Of a stretch of DNA of 64,000 bases, positions 45,917-54,689 are shown in pieces. The DNA is from Pseudoclavibacter sp. AY1H1 (GTDB lineage: Bacteria > Actinomycetota > Actinomycetes > Actinomycetales > Microbacteriaceae), in NCBI RefSeq assembly GCF_002931055.1, contig NZ_PSXX01000009.1, positions 62,001 through 126,000 on the forward strand, given 5' to 3'. Made by a program: the position numbers and the translations under genes. Positions within the stretch are counted from its first letter, which is position 1. Each line of letters begins with the position of its first letter. The notes beneath the pieces are model-generated. The model had not been told where the DNA came from. It saw only the letters and a program-made list of their open reading frames with translations, and ran no database searches.

Positions 45917-46963
45917 CTACTGCACCGTCGACGCGAACATATTCAGGCCGAGCTTGTTCGACAGGTGCCGGGTGGCGCGGATGCCGCGCACGCTGTTGCC
46001 GGCCGCATCCAGTGGCGGGGAGAACGTCGCGAGCGAGCCCTTGCCGGGCGCGATCGTGACGATGCCGCCGGAGACGCCGCTCTTGCCCGGCATGCCCACC
46101 TCGAACAGCCAGTCACCGCTCGCCTCGTACATGCCGTTCGTCGCCATCACCGACAGCACGTCGCGGCTCACGGACGGATCGACGACATCCACGCCGGAGA
46201 TGGGGCACTCGCCGCCGTCGGCGAGCGTCGCGCCCATCGTGGCGAGGTCCTCGGCGGTCACGAGCAGCGAGCACTGCCGCGTGTACAGCTCGGTCACCTG
46301 CGTCGGGTCGAGCGAGATGTGCCCGTAGCTCTCGAGCAGCCTCGCGATGCTGCGGTTGCGCGTGTTGGTCTTCATCTCCGACTCGTAGACGCGCTCGTCG
46401 ATCTCGAGCGGGTGGCCGACGAAGTTCGACAGCCCCGCGTGGATGAAGTCCCACTTCTCATCCCAGGTCTTCCCGGGCACGAGCGACGTCGTCGCGATCG
46501 CCCCCGCGTTGACAAGCGGGTTCATGGTGCGTCCGCCGTTGAGCTCGATCGCCATGACCGAGTTGAACGGCAGCCCCGTGTTGTTGACGCCGATGCGCTC
46601 GCGCACCTCCTCGTGCCCCAGCTCCTGCACGACCAGCGCGTAGACGAACGCCTTCGAGATCGACTGGATCGAGAACTTGAGCTGCGCGTCCCCGAACGAG
46701 AACCGGTGCCCGTTCGCCGAGGTGAGGCTCAGCCCGAACCAGGACGAGTCGGCCTCCGCGAGCGCGGGAATGTAGTCGGCGACGGCGCCGTCCTGCACGT
46801 GGCGGTACCGCTCGTACGTCTCGGAGAGCATCTCCCGCACGTGATCGGCATCCGGCAGCCTGCCAGTCGACACCACGCGGGTGTCGGGATGCACGAGGTC
46901 CGGCTCGCTGGGGAACGCGGTCGGGTGTTCCGGCAGGAGCGTCTGTTCGGGGAGAGTCGTCAC
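45917..46963 (-). CDS. glsA: Glutaminase (paralogue 1)
   Basis: This 348-residue serine-dependent glutaminase has FSIQSISKAFVYALV (SxxK), NNTGLPFNSVMAIEL, GGRTMNPLVNAGAIATTSL, YGHISLDPTQVTELYTRQCS and GMPGKSGVSGGIVTIAPGKG, all family motifs. It converts glutamine to glutamate and ammonia. The GTG start at 46963 follows TAGATT by seven bases, and the box overlaps the stop of the upstream paralogue, so it may have its own leaderless transcript. A second glutaminase lies next to it. Confidence 0.93.
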   Translation of the reverse strand: MTTLPEQTLLPEHPTAFPSEPDLVHPDTRVVSTGRLPDADHVREMLSETYERYRHVQDGAVADYIPALAEADSSWFGLSLTSANGHRFSFGDAQLKFSIQSISKAFVYALVVQELGHEEVRERIGVNNTGLPFNSVMAIELNGGRTMNPLVNAGAIATTSLVPGKTWDEKWDFIHAGLSNFVGHPLEIDERVYESEMKTNTRNRSIARLLESYGHISLDPTQVTELYTRQCSLLVTAEDLATMGATLADGGECPISGVDVVDPSVSRDVLSVMATNGMYEASGDWLFEVGMPGKSGVSGGIVTIAPGKGSLATFSPPLDAAGNSVRGIRATRHLSNKLGLNMFASTVQ

Positions 46964-46973
46964 GACCCCGAAT

Positions 46974-48011
46974 CTAGTCCTGCACGGTGCCCGACGCGAA
47001 GAGGTTCATGCCGAGCTCGTTCGACAGGTGCCTGGCCGCCTTGATGCCGCGCACGCTGTTGCCGGCGTCGTCGAGCCGCGGCGAGTAGCTCGCGAAGCCG
47101 CCCTTGCCTGGGGCGATCGTCACGAGCCCGCCCGAGACGCCGCTCTTCGCGGGCATCCCGATCTCGTACAGCCACTCGCCGCTCGCCTCGTAGAGGCCGT
47201 TCGCGGCCATCACGGCGAGCGCATCCCTCGATGCACCCTGCCCGATGACCTGCTCGCCAGTCTTCGGGTTCCTCCCGCCGTCGGCGAGCGTCGCGCCCAT
47301 GACGGCCAGGTCCTCGGTGGTGACGAGCAGCGCGCACTGCCGCGTGTAGAGCTCGGTGACCTCGTGCGGGTCGAGGGTGATGTGCCCGTAGCTCTGCAGG
47401 AGGCGCGCGATGCCCTGGTTGCGGATGTTGTTCTCACGCTCCGACGCGAACGCGTCCTCGTCGATCTCGAGGTCGCGCCCCGCGAAGGCGGAGAGGCCAC
47501 TCAGGATGAAGTCCCACTTCTCCTCCCACGTCTCCCCCGGCGCGAGCGCCGACGTGGCCAGCGCGCCCGCGTTGACGAGGGGGTTCATGGTGCGGCCGCC
47601 GTTCAGCTCGATCGCCATGACCGAGTCGAACGGCAGGCCCGTGTTGTTGACGCCCACCAGCTCGCGCGCCTTCGTGTGCCCGACCTCCTCGCGCACGAGC
47701 GCGAACACGAAGGCCTTCGAGATCGACTGGATCGTGAACAGCAGCTCAGCGTCGCCGCGACTGTACGACTGCCCCTCGGTGGAGACGATGCAGATCCCGA
47801 ACAGGTCCGGGTCCGCATCCGCCAGCGCCGGAATGTAGTCGGGCACCTCGCCGTCGTCGACCGACGAGAACTGCTCGTACGTCTCGTCGACCGCGGTCTT
47901 GACGTCGTCGGAGTCGGGTAGCTGCCCCGTCGAGATCGCCGAGCGGCTCGAGTGCACCATCTCCGGCTCGTCGCCGAACATGTGCGTTGCGTCCACCGTG
48001 GTCTGCGTCAT
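46974..48011 (-). CDS. glsA: Glutaminase (paralogue 2)
   Basis: This 345-residue protein has the same motifs as its neighbour: FTIQSISKAFVFALVREE, NNTGLPFDSVMAIEL, GGRTMNPLVNAGALATSAL and GMPAKSGVSGGLVTIAPGKG. The ATG at 48011 follows TAGGGT by seven bases, a leaderless layout. The two are tandem paralogues, 10 bases apart, clearly similar over their full length but with many substitutions, so the duplication is not recent. Confidence 0.93.
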   Translation of the reverse strand: MTQTTVDATHMFGDEPEMVHSSRSAISTGQLPDSDDVKTAVDETYEQFSSVDDGEVPDYIPALADADPDLFGICIVSTEGQSYSRGDAELLFTIQSISKAFVFALVREEVGHTKARELVGVNNTGLPFDSVMAIELNGGRTMNPLVNAGALATSALAPGETWEEKWDFILSGLSAFAGRDLEIDEDAFASERENNIRNQGIARLLQSYGHITLDPHEVTELYTRQCALLVTTEDLAVMGATLADGGRNPKTGEQVIGQGASRDALAVMAANGLYEASGEWLYEIGMPAKSGVSGGLVTIAPGKGGFASYSPRLDDAGNSVRGIKAARHLSNELGMNLFASGTVQD

Positions 48012-48131
48012 GTGGGCAACCCTAGCCAGCCCCGCACGGCGGGCAGCTGACCGAACCGGGGCGAAGCCGGGATCGGCCCAGGCAGGTGAGAGAACCCTGG
48101 ACATCCGGTTGGCCCGGTTGCGGCAACTACT

Positions 48132-48159
48132 TGCATAAATGAAACTAGATGCACGCATC
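48132..48159 (+). promoter_or_regulatory. Candidate operator upstream of the membrane/regulator pair
   Basis: A 12-base perfect palindrome (GATGC-AC-GCATC, 48148-48159) and a TGCAT half-site (48132-48136) lie 22-49 bases before the membrane-protein ATG at 48181. They could bind the winged-helix protein encoded by the second gene, as in autoregulated small operons. Confidence 0.45.
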
Positions 48160-48180
48160 AATCGATGGAGAGGAAGGTCG

Positions 48181-48582
48181 ATGACCGAAGCAGAGCACCC
48201 CGAGCAGCTCCGACTGCCACAGAGCCCCAAGCGCACACTCTCGGCCTTCGATTGGGTGATGCTCCTCGGCATCCCCGTTGTCGCCTACTTCGGCGTCGCG
48301 GGGGCGGCCGTCGGCAACACCGCCGGCCTCGTCCTCACCGGATTCGCCGCGCTCGCCATGGTCGCCTTCCGCGCGCTTCGTGTCGGCAGGAAGAACGAGC
48401 CGCACATCGCGCCGTGGACCCACTGGCTGTCGATCGGCGTCGCTGTCGCCTCCTTCGTCACCGCGTGGAACGCGTTCCGAGCCGCTCCCCTCGACACCGG
48501 CATCGTCTTCACGCTGCCCCTCGTCCCGGTCGCTCTGTTCTTCGCCCTCGTCATCGCCGTCTTTCGGAAGCCGCGGCCGTGA
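48181..48582 (+). CDS. Small membrane protein
   Basis: This 133-residue protein has four hydrophobic segments at about 25-45, 48-66, 80-100 and 105-125. No family is recognised. The start has GGAAGG three bases upstream; an earlier ATG at 48139 in the same frame is less likely. Its stop overlaps the GTG of the winged-helix gene, so they are coupled. Confidence 0.75.
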   Translation: MTEAEHPEQLRLPQSPKRTLSAFDWVMLLGIPVVAYFGVAGAAVGNTAGLVLTGFAALAMVAFRALRVGRKNEPHIAPWTHWLSIGVAVASFVTAWNAFRAAPLDTGIVFTLPLVPVALFFALVIAVFRKPRP

Positions 48583-48869
48583 GCGAGACGCCAGAGCTTC
48601 GAGCGCTGTTCTCACCGCCGCGGTTCAAGGTGCTCGGGTTCCTCGTGCAGGTCGAGGAGTCTGACTACGCCTCCATCGGGGAGTTCACCGACCTCGGCGT
48701 TCCGGAGATCTCGAGAACCGTGAAGTTCCTGGACGAGGCAGGCCTCGTCCAGGTCAGAAAGGGCCAGAAAGGCCGCTACCCGCAGACCCTCGTGCGCGCT
48801 ACGCCGAGCGGACGGGAGCGGTTCCGCGAACTCCTGGCCGACTTGCAGCGCTACGGGCTGGGTGGTTGA
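48579..48869 (+). CDS. Winged-helix transcriptional regulator (MarR/HTH_34-like)
   Basis: This 96-residue protein is a single winged-helix domain: LFSPPRFKVLGFLVQVEESD, IGEFTDLGVPEISRTVKFLD and RKGQKGRYPQTLVRATPSG as the wing. The HTH_34/ArsR-like subgroup often regulates a coupled membrane gene. The GTG start overlaps the upstream stop. Its own stop codon lies in the loop of a perfect hairpin terminator. Confidence 0.88.
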   Translation: MSETPELRALFSPPRFKVLGFLVQVEESDYASIGEFTDLGVPEISRTVKFLDEAGLVQVRKGQKGRYPQTLVRATPSGRERFRELLADLQRYGLGG

Positions 48870-48886
48870 ACCACCCAGCCCGTAGC
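48850..48886 (+). terminator. Terminator hairpin with the stop codon as its loop
   Basis: Bases 48850-48866 pair perfectly with 48870-48886; the three-base loop 48867-48869 is the TGA stop of the winged-helix gene. The last five or six codons thus form the left arm. Confidence 0.8.
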
Positions 48887-48926
48887 CGACTTGCCCAGGA
48901 ATGGGCGACCCGTCAGGAAGCCCCGA

Positions 48927-49499
48927 TCAGTCGCTGAAGAGGCTGCACTGCACGGCACCCGCCGCGAGACTTGCGGCCACGCCCGCGATGCCGCCGGCAA
49001 CTCCGGCGCGCACGAGCTTCGGGCCGACCTTCTCCGCGACCTCGTCCCACTTCTTGTCGCGGATGAGCTCGGCGATCTCGCCGCTGACGATGCCGGAGAT
49101 CAGTCCGATGACACTGTTCTCGACCATGCAGTCCACGAACGCGTTCCCCGTGGATGCGGCGCGGGCCTGGGATGACTGCAATGCCTGCGGCCCAGCGCCC
49201 TGCGCACGCGCCGCCTCGAGCGAGGCACCGATGTCGGCGGCTTCCTGCTCGCCGATGATCGATGCGGCCTTCTCCTGGTCGTAGGAGACGACGCCATCGG
49301 GCCCGAGGATGAGCGCCTCTTCGAAGAGGCTCTCGAGGGTCTGCGCCAATTCGGCTTCCTGCCCCTGCGTCATCGCACCGGACGATGCCGCCGTGAACGT
49401 CGTCGTGCTCGGCGAAGCTGTTGCGGTCGTGGGAACGAAGAATGCAGCAGCGAGCGTCGCGGCCGTCGCGCTCATGACCAACCTGTTGCGGACCTTCAT
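48927..49499 (-). CDS. Secreted protein with bacteriocin-like hydrophobic C-terminal domain
   Basis: This 190-residue protein has a signal peptide (RNRLVMSATAATLAAAFFVP, cleavage after about residue 28) and an acidic middle (about 40-105). The C-terminal part starts near FVDCMVENSVIGLISGIVSG and continues with a Gly/Ala-rich hydrophobic stretch (RAGVAGGIAGVAASLAAGAV) and a final QCSLF, with two cysteines about 65 residues apart. Proteolytic release of such a C-terminal peptide is known for halocin-like and other class II bacteriocins; that role is an inference. ATG 49499 has GGAG five bases upstream. No immunity or transport gene adjoins. Confidence 0.6.
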   Translation of the reverse strand: MKVRNRLVMSATAATLAAAFFVPTTATASPSTTTFTAASSGAMTQGQEAELAQTLESLFEEALILGPDGVVSYDQEKAASIIGEQEAADIGASLEAARAQGAGPQALQSSQARAASTGNAFVDCMVENSVIGLISGIVSGEIAELIRDKKWDEVAEKVGPKLVRAGVAGGIAGVAASLAAGAVQCSLFSD

Positions 49500-49790
49500 G
49501 ATCACTCCAATTCATCTTGTGCGTCGGGCGGGGGCGAACCCCCGCTTTCTGTGTGAGATTTCCTTGGTGGAGGTCGCGGTGACCTCCGGCAACAAGTCTT
49601 CCAGGCGGCATACGCCCTGCCCGAGCTCGGCGAACCGGTCGACGCGCTGGGCGAATCAAAGCGCGCGAAGAGCCGGAAGGCAGCGCGATCCAGGCAGCTC
49701 AGCAGGAATACTGCAGCGATTCTGCGCGTGCTCGCCGCTCCTGCCCACGTGCTTGCCAGGACCCTCTCAAGTGGGGCCCGGGCGTGTCAC
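49500..49790. other. Intergenic region without a recognised gene
   Basis: About 290 bases between the secreted protein and the flavoenzyme. It must hold the promoter of the secreted protein and the end of the flavoenzyme transcript. I see no convincing coding frame, repeat or RNA. Confidence 0.5.
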
Positions 49791-51503
49791 TCAGTCGAGG
49801 CGCACCGGAGCAAGCTCCGACCACACATCCCCCGGCCCCGGGTTCCCGGCAGCGGATGCGCCCCCGAGGTGCTTCGCGACGCCCCACACGGCGTTGAGGG
49901 CCGTCGTCACCGCACCCTCGGCCCAGCCCGCCGTGAACGAGATGTCGTCGCCCGCGAGGAAGATGCCCCGCTGGTGGTCGTCGAGCTCGTCCTGCACGAA
50001 GTGGCCGAAGAGGCGTTCCTGGTACCGGTAGTGGCCGGGCAGGTTGTTCTTGAACGCGCCCATGTAGTTGGGGTCGGCCTCCCACGACACGGTGATCGGC
50101 TCCCCCACGATGTGCGCGCCGATGTCGAGGCCGGGGTAGATCTTGTCGAGCGAATGCAGCATGAGCCGCGTGCGCTCCGACGCGTCGAGGGCCAGCCACT
50201 TCAGGGCGTCGTCGTTCCACGTGTAGGAGAGCAGGATCACGGCGGGCTTGTCGGGGCCCTCGTCGATGAGGTAGGTCGCGCGGGGCAGGCGGTCGGTGAG
50301 CGTCATGCTCATGACGGGCTTCCCCGTCGCCGGGTCCAGGTCGCGCCAGAAGGGCCGGTCGACCATCACGAACGTCTTCGACGAGAGCATGTAGTGGCTC
50401 TTCTCGATGGCCGTCCACATCTCGGGCGTGAACAGCTCCTCGTCCGTATCGATGCGCGCCGACAGCAGCCACGACTGGCAGGTCACGATGGCGGACGCGA
50501 ACTCCTGCGTGCGCCCCCACTTCTCCGTGATGCTGACGCCACCGTTCTGCCCGCGCTTGATCGCGGCGACTGCACCCCGCGGCACCCCACCGTGCAGGCT
50601 CGCGAGGCTCGTGCCCTCGGGCCAGTGCTCCAGTTCGGTCGGCTCGTGGTGCCACAGGTCGACGGGCAGCTTCTGCGCGCCGCCCACGATGCGGCGGTGC
50701 GCGTCGTCGGCGTTCGTGAACACGACCCGCAGGATCTCGAGGATCGAGTTGCCGAAGTCGGTGTCCCAACCACCCGTGCCGAAGCCCACCTGCCCGAACG
50801 CCTCGATGTGCTCGAAGCTGAGATCCCTGAAGGCCGCGCTCTCTGCCACGAATCCATAGAACGAACGGTTGTCGAACTTCTCGACCAGCTCGTTCCATGC
50901 GGCCTTCAGGGTCTCCGTATCGCGTGCGCGGATGGCGTCCTGGATGCGAACCAGGTCGGCCTCCTCCGTCAGCGCACGCTTCCACGCCTCCGCCACCTCC
51001 GTGAAGAACGGGGGCAGGTCGGCGGGAGTCTCGGCGTAGAACGAGGTGCCGGCGAGCTCGATGACCGTCGACGGCGTCACCTCCGCCAGCGGGTTCGGGA
51101 ACGCCTGCGTCTCCAACCCGACGAGGTCGACGTAGTGGTAGAACGCGCGCCCAGACTCGGGGAAGCGCATGCCGCCCAGGTCGGCGATGACGCTCGGCGC
51201 CGCATCGAACGACCGCGTCTTGAGGCGTCCGCCGATGCTGTCCGCCTCGAAGATGACGGGCTTCAGCCCCATCTTCATGAGCTCGTACGCGGCGACGACA
51301 CCCGCGAGACCGGCGCCGACGACGGCGACCTCGGTGCCGTGCATCCGCTCCGGCACCGAGCCGAGCCCGGCCGGGTGCGTGAGGAACTCGTCGTAGCTGA
51401 ACGGGAAGTCCGGGTTGAGCATGGTCACCGGCTGGGAGTCCTGCGGCGTGGATGCGCCTTCCGCGCGCTGCGGGCCGCTCGGCATCGGGGTCGCGATGGT
51501 CAC
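49791..51503 (-). CDS. Flavin monoamine oxidase / tryptophan 2-monooxygenase-like enzyme
   Basis: This 570-residue flavoprotein has a dinucleotide motif AVVGAGLAGVVAAYELMKMG near residue 60, EADSIGGRLKT, and a C-terminal GIFLAGDDISFTAGWAEGAV. The length and the LPPFFTEVAEAWKRAL / GNSILEILRVVF pattern fit the IaaM type that turns tryptophan to indole-3-acetamide, or related L-amino-acid oxidases. The GTG start overlaps the permease stop, so a permease-oxidase operon is formed. No amidase (IaaH) gene is nearby, so auxin formation cannot be claimed. Confidence 0.85.
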   Translation of the reverse strand: MTIATPMPSGPQRAEGASTPQDSQPVTMLNPDFPFSYDEFLTHPAGLGSVPERMHGTEVAVVGAGLAGVVAAYELMKMGLKPVIFEADSIGGRLKTRSFDAAPSVIADLGGMRFPESGRAFYHYVDLVGLETQAFPNPLAEVTPSTVIELAGTSFYAETPADLPPFFTEVAEAWKRALTEEADLVRIQDAIRARDTETLKAAWNELVEKFDNRSFYGFVAESAAFRDLSFEHIEAFGQVGFGTGGWDTDFGNSILEILRVVFTNADDAHRRIVGGAQKLPVDLWHHEPTELEHWPEGTSLASLHGGVPRGAVAAIKRGQNGGVSITEKWGRTQEFASAIVTCQSWLLSARIDTDEELFTPEMWTAIEKSHYMLSSKTFVMVDRPFWRDLDPATGKPVMSMTLTDRLPRATYLIDEGPDKPAVILLSYTWNDDALKWLALDASERTRLMLHSLDKIYPGLDIGAHIVGEPITVSWEADPNYMGAFKNNLPGHYRYQERLFGHFVQDELDDHQRGIFLAGDDISFTAGWAEGAVTTALNAVWGVAKHLGGASAAGNPGPGDVWSELAPVRLD

Positions 51504-53008
51504 TTGTGCTCCTTCATGATGACGGGGGTCGCGGCGGTCGCCGCGTTGACGTAGTCGTTCTCGCTCATGGCGCCGACGATGGAGTGCTTCCGACCGTACG
51601 CGAAGTACAGGCCGACACCCACGAGCATCCACAGGCCGAACACCATCCAGGTGGTGCCGCCGAGCGTGACCATGAGGCCGAGGCACATGACGATGCCGAG
51701 GATCGGCACGACGGGGAAGAACGGCACCTTGTAGCTGCGCGGCAGCTCGGGGCGGGCGCGGCGCAGGTAGATGACCGAGAGGTTGACGAGGGCAAACGCG
51801 AACAGCGTGCCGATGCTCGTCGCATCCGCCAGCTCGCCGAGCGGGATGAACGCGGCGACGACCGCGATGATCGACCCCACGATGACCGTGCCGGCTACCG
51901 GGGTGCCCGTCGAGGGGCGCACGCGGCCGAAGATCTTCGGCACCATGCCGTCGCGCGACATGCGGAACAGGATGCGCGTCTGCCCGTAGTAGACCGTCAG
52001 CACGACGCTCGCGATCGCGATGACCGCGCCCACCGAGAACATGAGCGCGAGCAGCGGCTGGCCCGTGATGTCGGTGAGGATGCGCACGAACGCCGCCTCG
52101 CCGTCGTTGAACTCGGTCCACGGGAGCGCGCCGATGGCGGCGACCGCGACGAGGATGTACACGACCGTGACGATGACCATCGACAGGATGATCGCGCGCG
52201 GCAGGTCCTTCTGCGGGTTCTTCGCCTCGTCGCCGGCCGTGGAGGCGGCGTCGAAGCCGATGTAGGAGAAGAAGAGGCGGCTCGAGGCGGCCGCGACGCC
52301 GGCTGCGCCCATGGGGGCGAGCGGCTCGAAGTTCGCCGTCGTGAACGCCGTGAAGGCGATGAACACGAAGATGAGCAGCACGATGACCTTGATGGCGACC
52401 ATGACGGTGTTCACCCACGCGCTCTCCTTCGCGCCGCGCACGAGCAGCAGCATCGCGACGATCACGAGCGCCGCGGCTGGCAGGTTGAAGAAGCCGCCGT
52501 CGAGGCCGATCGGGTTCGCGAGCGCCGGCGGGAGCGCGAGGCCGAAGACGCCGAGCGTCTCGTTGACGTACTGCCCGGCGCCGACCGCGACGGCGGCCAC
52601 CGAGACGCCGTACTCGAGCACCAGGCACCAGCCGCACACCCAGGCGACGCCCTCGCCCATCGTCGCGTAGGAGTAGGAGTAGCTCGACCCGGAGACGGGC
52701 ACCGAGCTCGCCATCTCGGCGTACGAGAGGGCCGAGAGCAGCGCGGCGAGGCCGGCGACGGCGAACGCGATCCAGACGGCGGGGCCGGCGAGCGGCACCG
52801 CGGTGCCTAGGATCACGAAGATGCCTGTGCCCAGCGTCGCGCCGACGCTGATCATCGTCAGCTGCCACATGCCGAGGGTGCGCTTCAGGCCGCCCTCGCC
52901 CGACTCGGTCAGGGACTCGTCGGTGAGCTGCTCCAGCGGCTTGCGGCGCAGCAGCTGCGTGCCGAGCGGCGTGCGTGACCGGCCGGCTGTGGTGGGTGGT
53001 GTCGCCAT
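51500..53008 (-). CDS. APC-family cationic amino-acid permease (YhdG-like)
   Basis: This 502-residue permease has twelve or more hydrophobic segments, starting with MISVGATLGTGIFVILGTAV, and the family motif SYIGFDAASTAGDEAKNPQKD (here split as FSYIGFDAASTAGDEAKNP). The cationic amino-acid transporter subgroup includes YhdG. It is the first gene of an operon with a coupled flavin amine oxidase, so it probably imports that enzyme's amino-acid substrate. The gene is divergent from a PucR regulator. Confidence 0.92.
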   Translation of the reverse strand: MATPPTTAGRSRTPLGTQLLRRKPLEQLTDESLTESGEGGLKRTLGMWQLTMISVGATLGTGIFVILGTAVPLAGPAVWIAFAVAGLAALLSALSYAEMASSVPVSGSSYSYSYATMGEGVAWVCGWCLVLEYGVSVAAVAVGAGQYVNETLGVFGLALPPALANPIGLDGGFFNLPAAALVIVAMLLLVRGAKESAWVNTVMVAIKVIVLLIFVFIAFTAFTTANFEPLAPMGAAGVAAASSRLFFSYIGFDAASTAGDEAKNPQKDLPRAIILSMVIVTVVYILVAVAAIGALPWTEFNDGEAAFVRILTDITGQPLLALMFSVGAVIAIASVVLTVYYGQTRILFRMSRDGMVPKIFGRVRPSTGTPVAGTVIVGSIIAVVAAFIPLGELADATSIGTLFAFALVNLSVIYLRRARPELPRSYKVPFFPVVPILGIVMCLGLMVTLGGTTWMVFGLWMLVGVGLYFAYGRKHSIVGAMSENDYVNAATAATPVIMKEHK

Positions 53009-53073
53009 TGACGGTTGCCCTTCTTGGGTTCGGGACCAGCATGATCAGGGATCGATCGGCGCTGTCCAACTGC

Positions 53074-53090
53074 GCCCAGCAGTGCTGGGC
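53074..53090. promoter_or_regulatory. 17-bp palindrome in the permease/PucR divergent region
   Basis: GCCCAGCA-G-TGCTGGGC is a perfect inverted repeat midway between the permease start (53008) and the PucR start (53181). It is the best candidate operator for the PucR regulator. Confidence 0.5.
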
Positions 53091-53180
53091 CTGGCAATCG
53101 TATGGTCGCACCACGCAGTGCTTCCACGGGCGATATGCTCGGTTCGTCGCGAAGATGCGACAGAATGCACGGGAGCTCGC

Positions 53181-54689
53181 ATGCCATCACCCTCGTCACC
53201 GCACGGCCAGATCTCACTCGCCCAGCTGCTCGCACGCCCCGAGCTGCACCTCGAGGTGCTCGTGCCCGGCGACCTCGATGTGAGCATCCGCTGGGTCGCG
53301 ACGAGCGACCTCACCGACCCGACGCCGTACCTCCTCGGCGGCGAGTTCCTGCTGACGGCCGGCGTCGGGCTGCGCGATCTCGACCACGCGGAGCTGGAGG
53401 GCTACGTCGAACGGGCCGTCAGCGCCGGCGTCGTCGCGCTCGGCCTCGGCATCGACCCGGTGTTCCACGAGGTGCCACCAGCCCTCCTCGAGGCCTGCAC
53501 CGCAAGCGACCTCACGCTCGTGCGCATCCCCAACGACACCCCGTTCGTGGCCGTGTCGCGCACCTTCGCCGAGATGACCGAGCTGCGGCGAGTGGATGCG
53601 CTGCGCACGCTCGCCGACGCGACCCGCCGGCTGCTGCGCGCCGCATCCGCGGACCAGCCCGAGACGGCCGTGGCGGCGGCGCTCGCCGAGCGGCTCGGCT
53701 CCTGGGCGGCGATCGTCGGACCAGGCGGCGCCGTGCGCGCGCGGGCCGGCCAGGTACCACCCGCGCCCGTGCTGGGCGCCCTCGCCGAGTCGGCAGACCA
53801 GACGAGGGGCGGACCGGCCGCCTACCCGCTGCGCAGCCTCGGCGGGGCCGCCCTCGGCACGCTGCTCGTGGAGGCCGCTCCCCCGGCGGGCTCGACGGCG
53901 CACGCGTTCCTCACGACGGCGCACGGCATGCTCGAGCTCATCGCGAGGCAACGCACCTCAGGCAGCGTCGCGCCCGGCCAGCTGCTCGTGCCGCTCCTCC
54001 TCGAAGCCGACGACGTGTTCGCGCGCCCGGACGGCGGCCCGGACACCGAGCTGTGGCGCGACCTCCTCCTGCAGGCGGCCGGCGGAGACGCGCGCGCCCG
54101 AACCCTCCGGGTCGTCGTCGCCTGCGCGCCCTCCACCCTCAAAGACGCGAGCGAGCTGCACCGCTGGCGCAGCCTCTTCGACACGAAGCTCGTCACCATC
54201 TCGGCCGAGCACGCCACCGTCACCCTCATCACCCGCCTCGACGTCACGGAACGGCGCCTCACCGCGTTCCTCGACGAGGGGTGGAGCTTCGTCGTCGGCC
54301 GGCCCGTCACGGCCGAGCAGCTGCGCGCATCCGCCGCGGAAGTTCGCGCCCTCGAGCGGCGAGCGAGGGAAGACGGCGGGGTGGTGCGCGTCGGCGCCGA
54401 CCTCGCGCCCGTGCACTCGTTCATCGGCGCGGCCTCGGGACGTGCCCTCGCCGAGCGACGTCTCGAACCGCTCCTCGAGCTCGACGCAGAGGCCCGGAAC
54501 GCGCGCCTCGCGCTGCTGCGCGCCTGGCTGCACGCGAACGGGCACTGGGATGCGACGGGCCGCGAACTCGGGATGCACCGCAACAGCGTGCGCCGCGGCA
54601 TCGACCAGCTGCGGGGGCTGCTCGGGCTCGACCTCGACGACGCCCGCGTGCGCGCCGAGCTCGTCATCGCCCTCGAGTACGTGGAGTAA
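53181..54689 (+). CDS. PucR-family transcriptional regulator
   Basis: This 502-residue regulator has an N-terminal PucR domain (ISLAQLLARPELHLEVLVPG, VSIRWVATSDLTDPTPYLLG), a GGDEF-like middle, and a C-terminal helix-turn-helix (LRAWLHANGHWDATGRELGM, HRNSVRRGIDQLRGLLGLDL). It should control the divergent permease-oxidase operon according to amino-acid supply. The start has GGGAG five bases upstream. Its stop directly abuts the stop of the convergent membrane gene. Confidence 0.93.
   Translation: MPSPSSPHGQISLAQLLARPELHLEVLVPGDLDVSIRWVATSDLTDPTPYLLGGEFLLTAGVGLRDLDHAELEGYVERAVSAGVVALGLGIDPVFHEVPPALLEACTASDLTLVRIPNDTPFVAVSRTFAEMTELRRVDALRTLADATRRLLRAASADQPETAVAAALAERLGSWAAIVGPGGAVRARAGQVPPAPVLGALAESADQTRGGPAAYPLRSLGGAALGTLLVEAAPPAGSTAHAFLTTAHGMLELIARQRTSGSVAPGQLLVPLLLEADDVFARPDGGPDTELWRDLLLQAAGGDARARTLRVVVACAPSTLKDASELHRWRSLFDTKLVTISAEHATVTLITRLDVTERRLTAFLDEGWSFVVGRPVTAEQLRASAAEVRALERRAREDGGVVRVGADLAPVHSFIGAASGRALAERRLEPLLELDAEARNARLALLRAWLHANGHWDATGRELGMHRNSVRRGIDQLRGLLGLDLDDARVRAELVIALEYVE

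Noticed and set aside
49791-53114. One 1107-codon fused permease-oxidase protein
   Set aside because: Only the part from 51503 down is coding in that frame; the upstream part is an out-of-frame reading of the permease gene.
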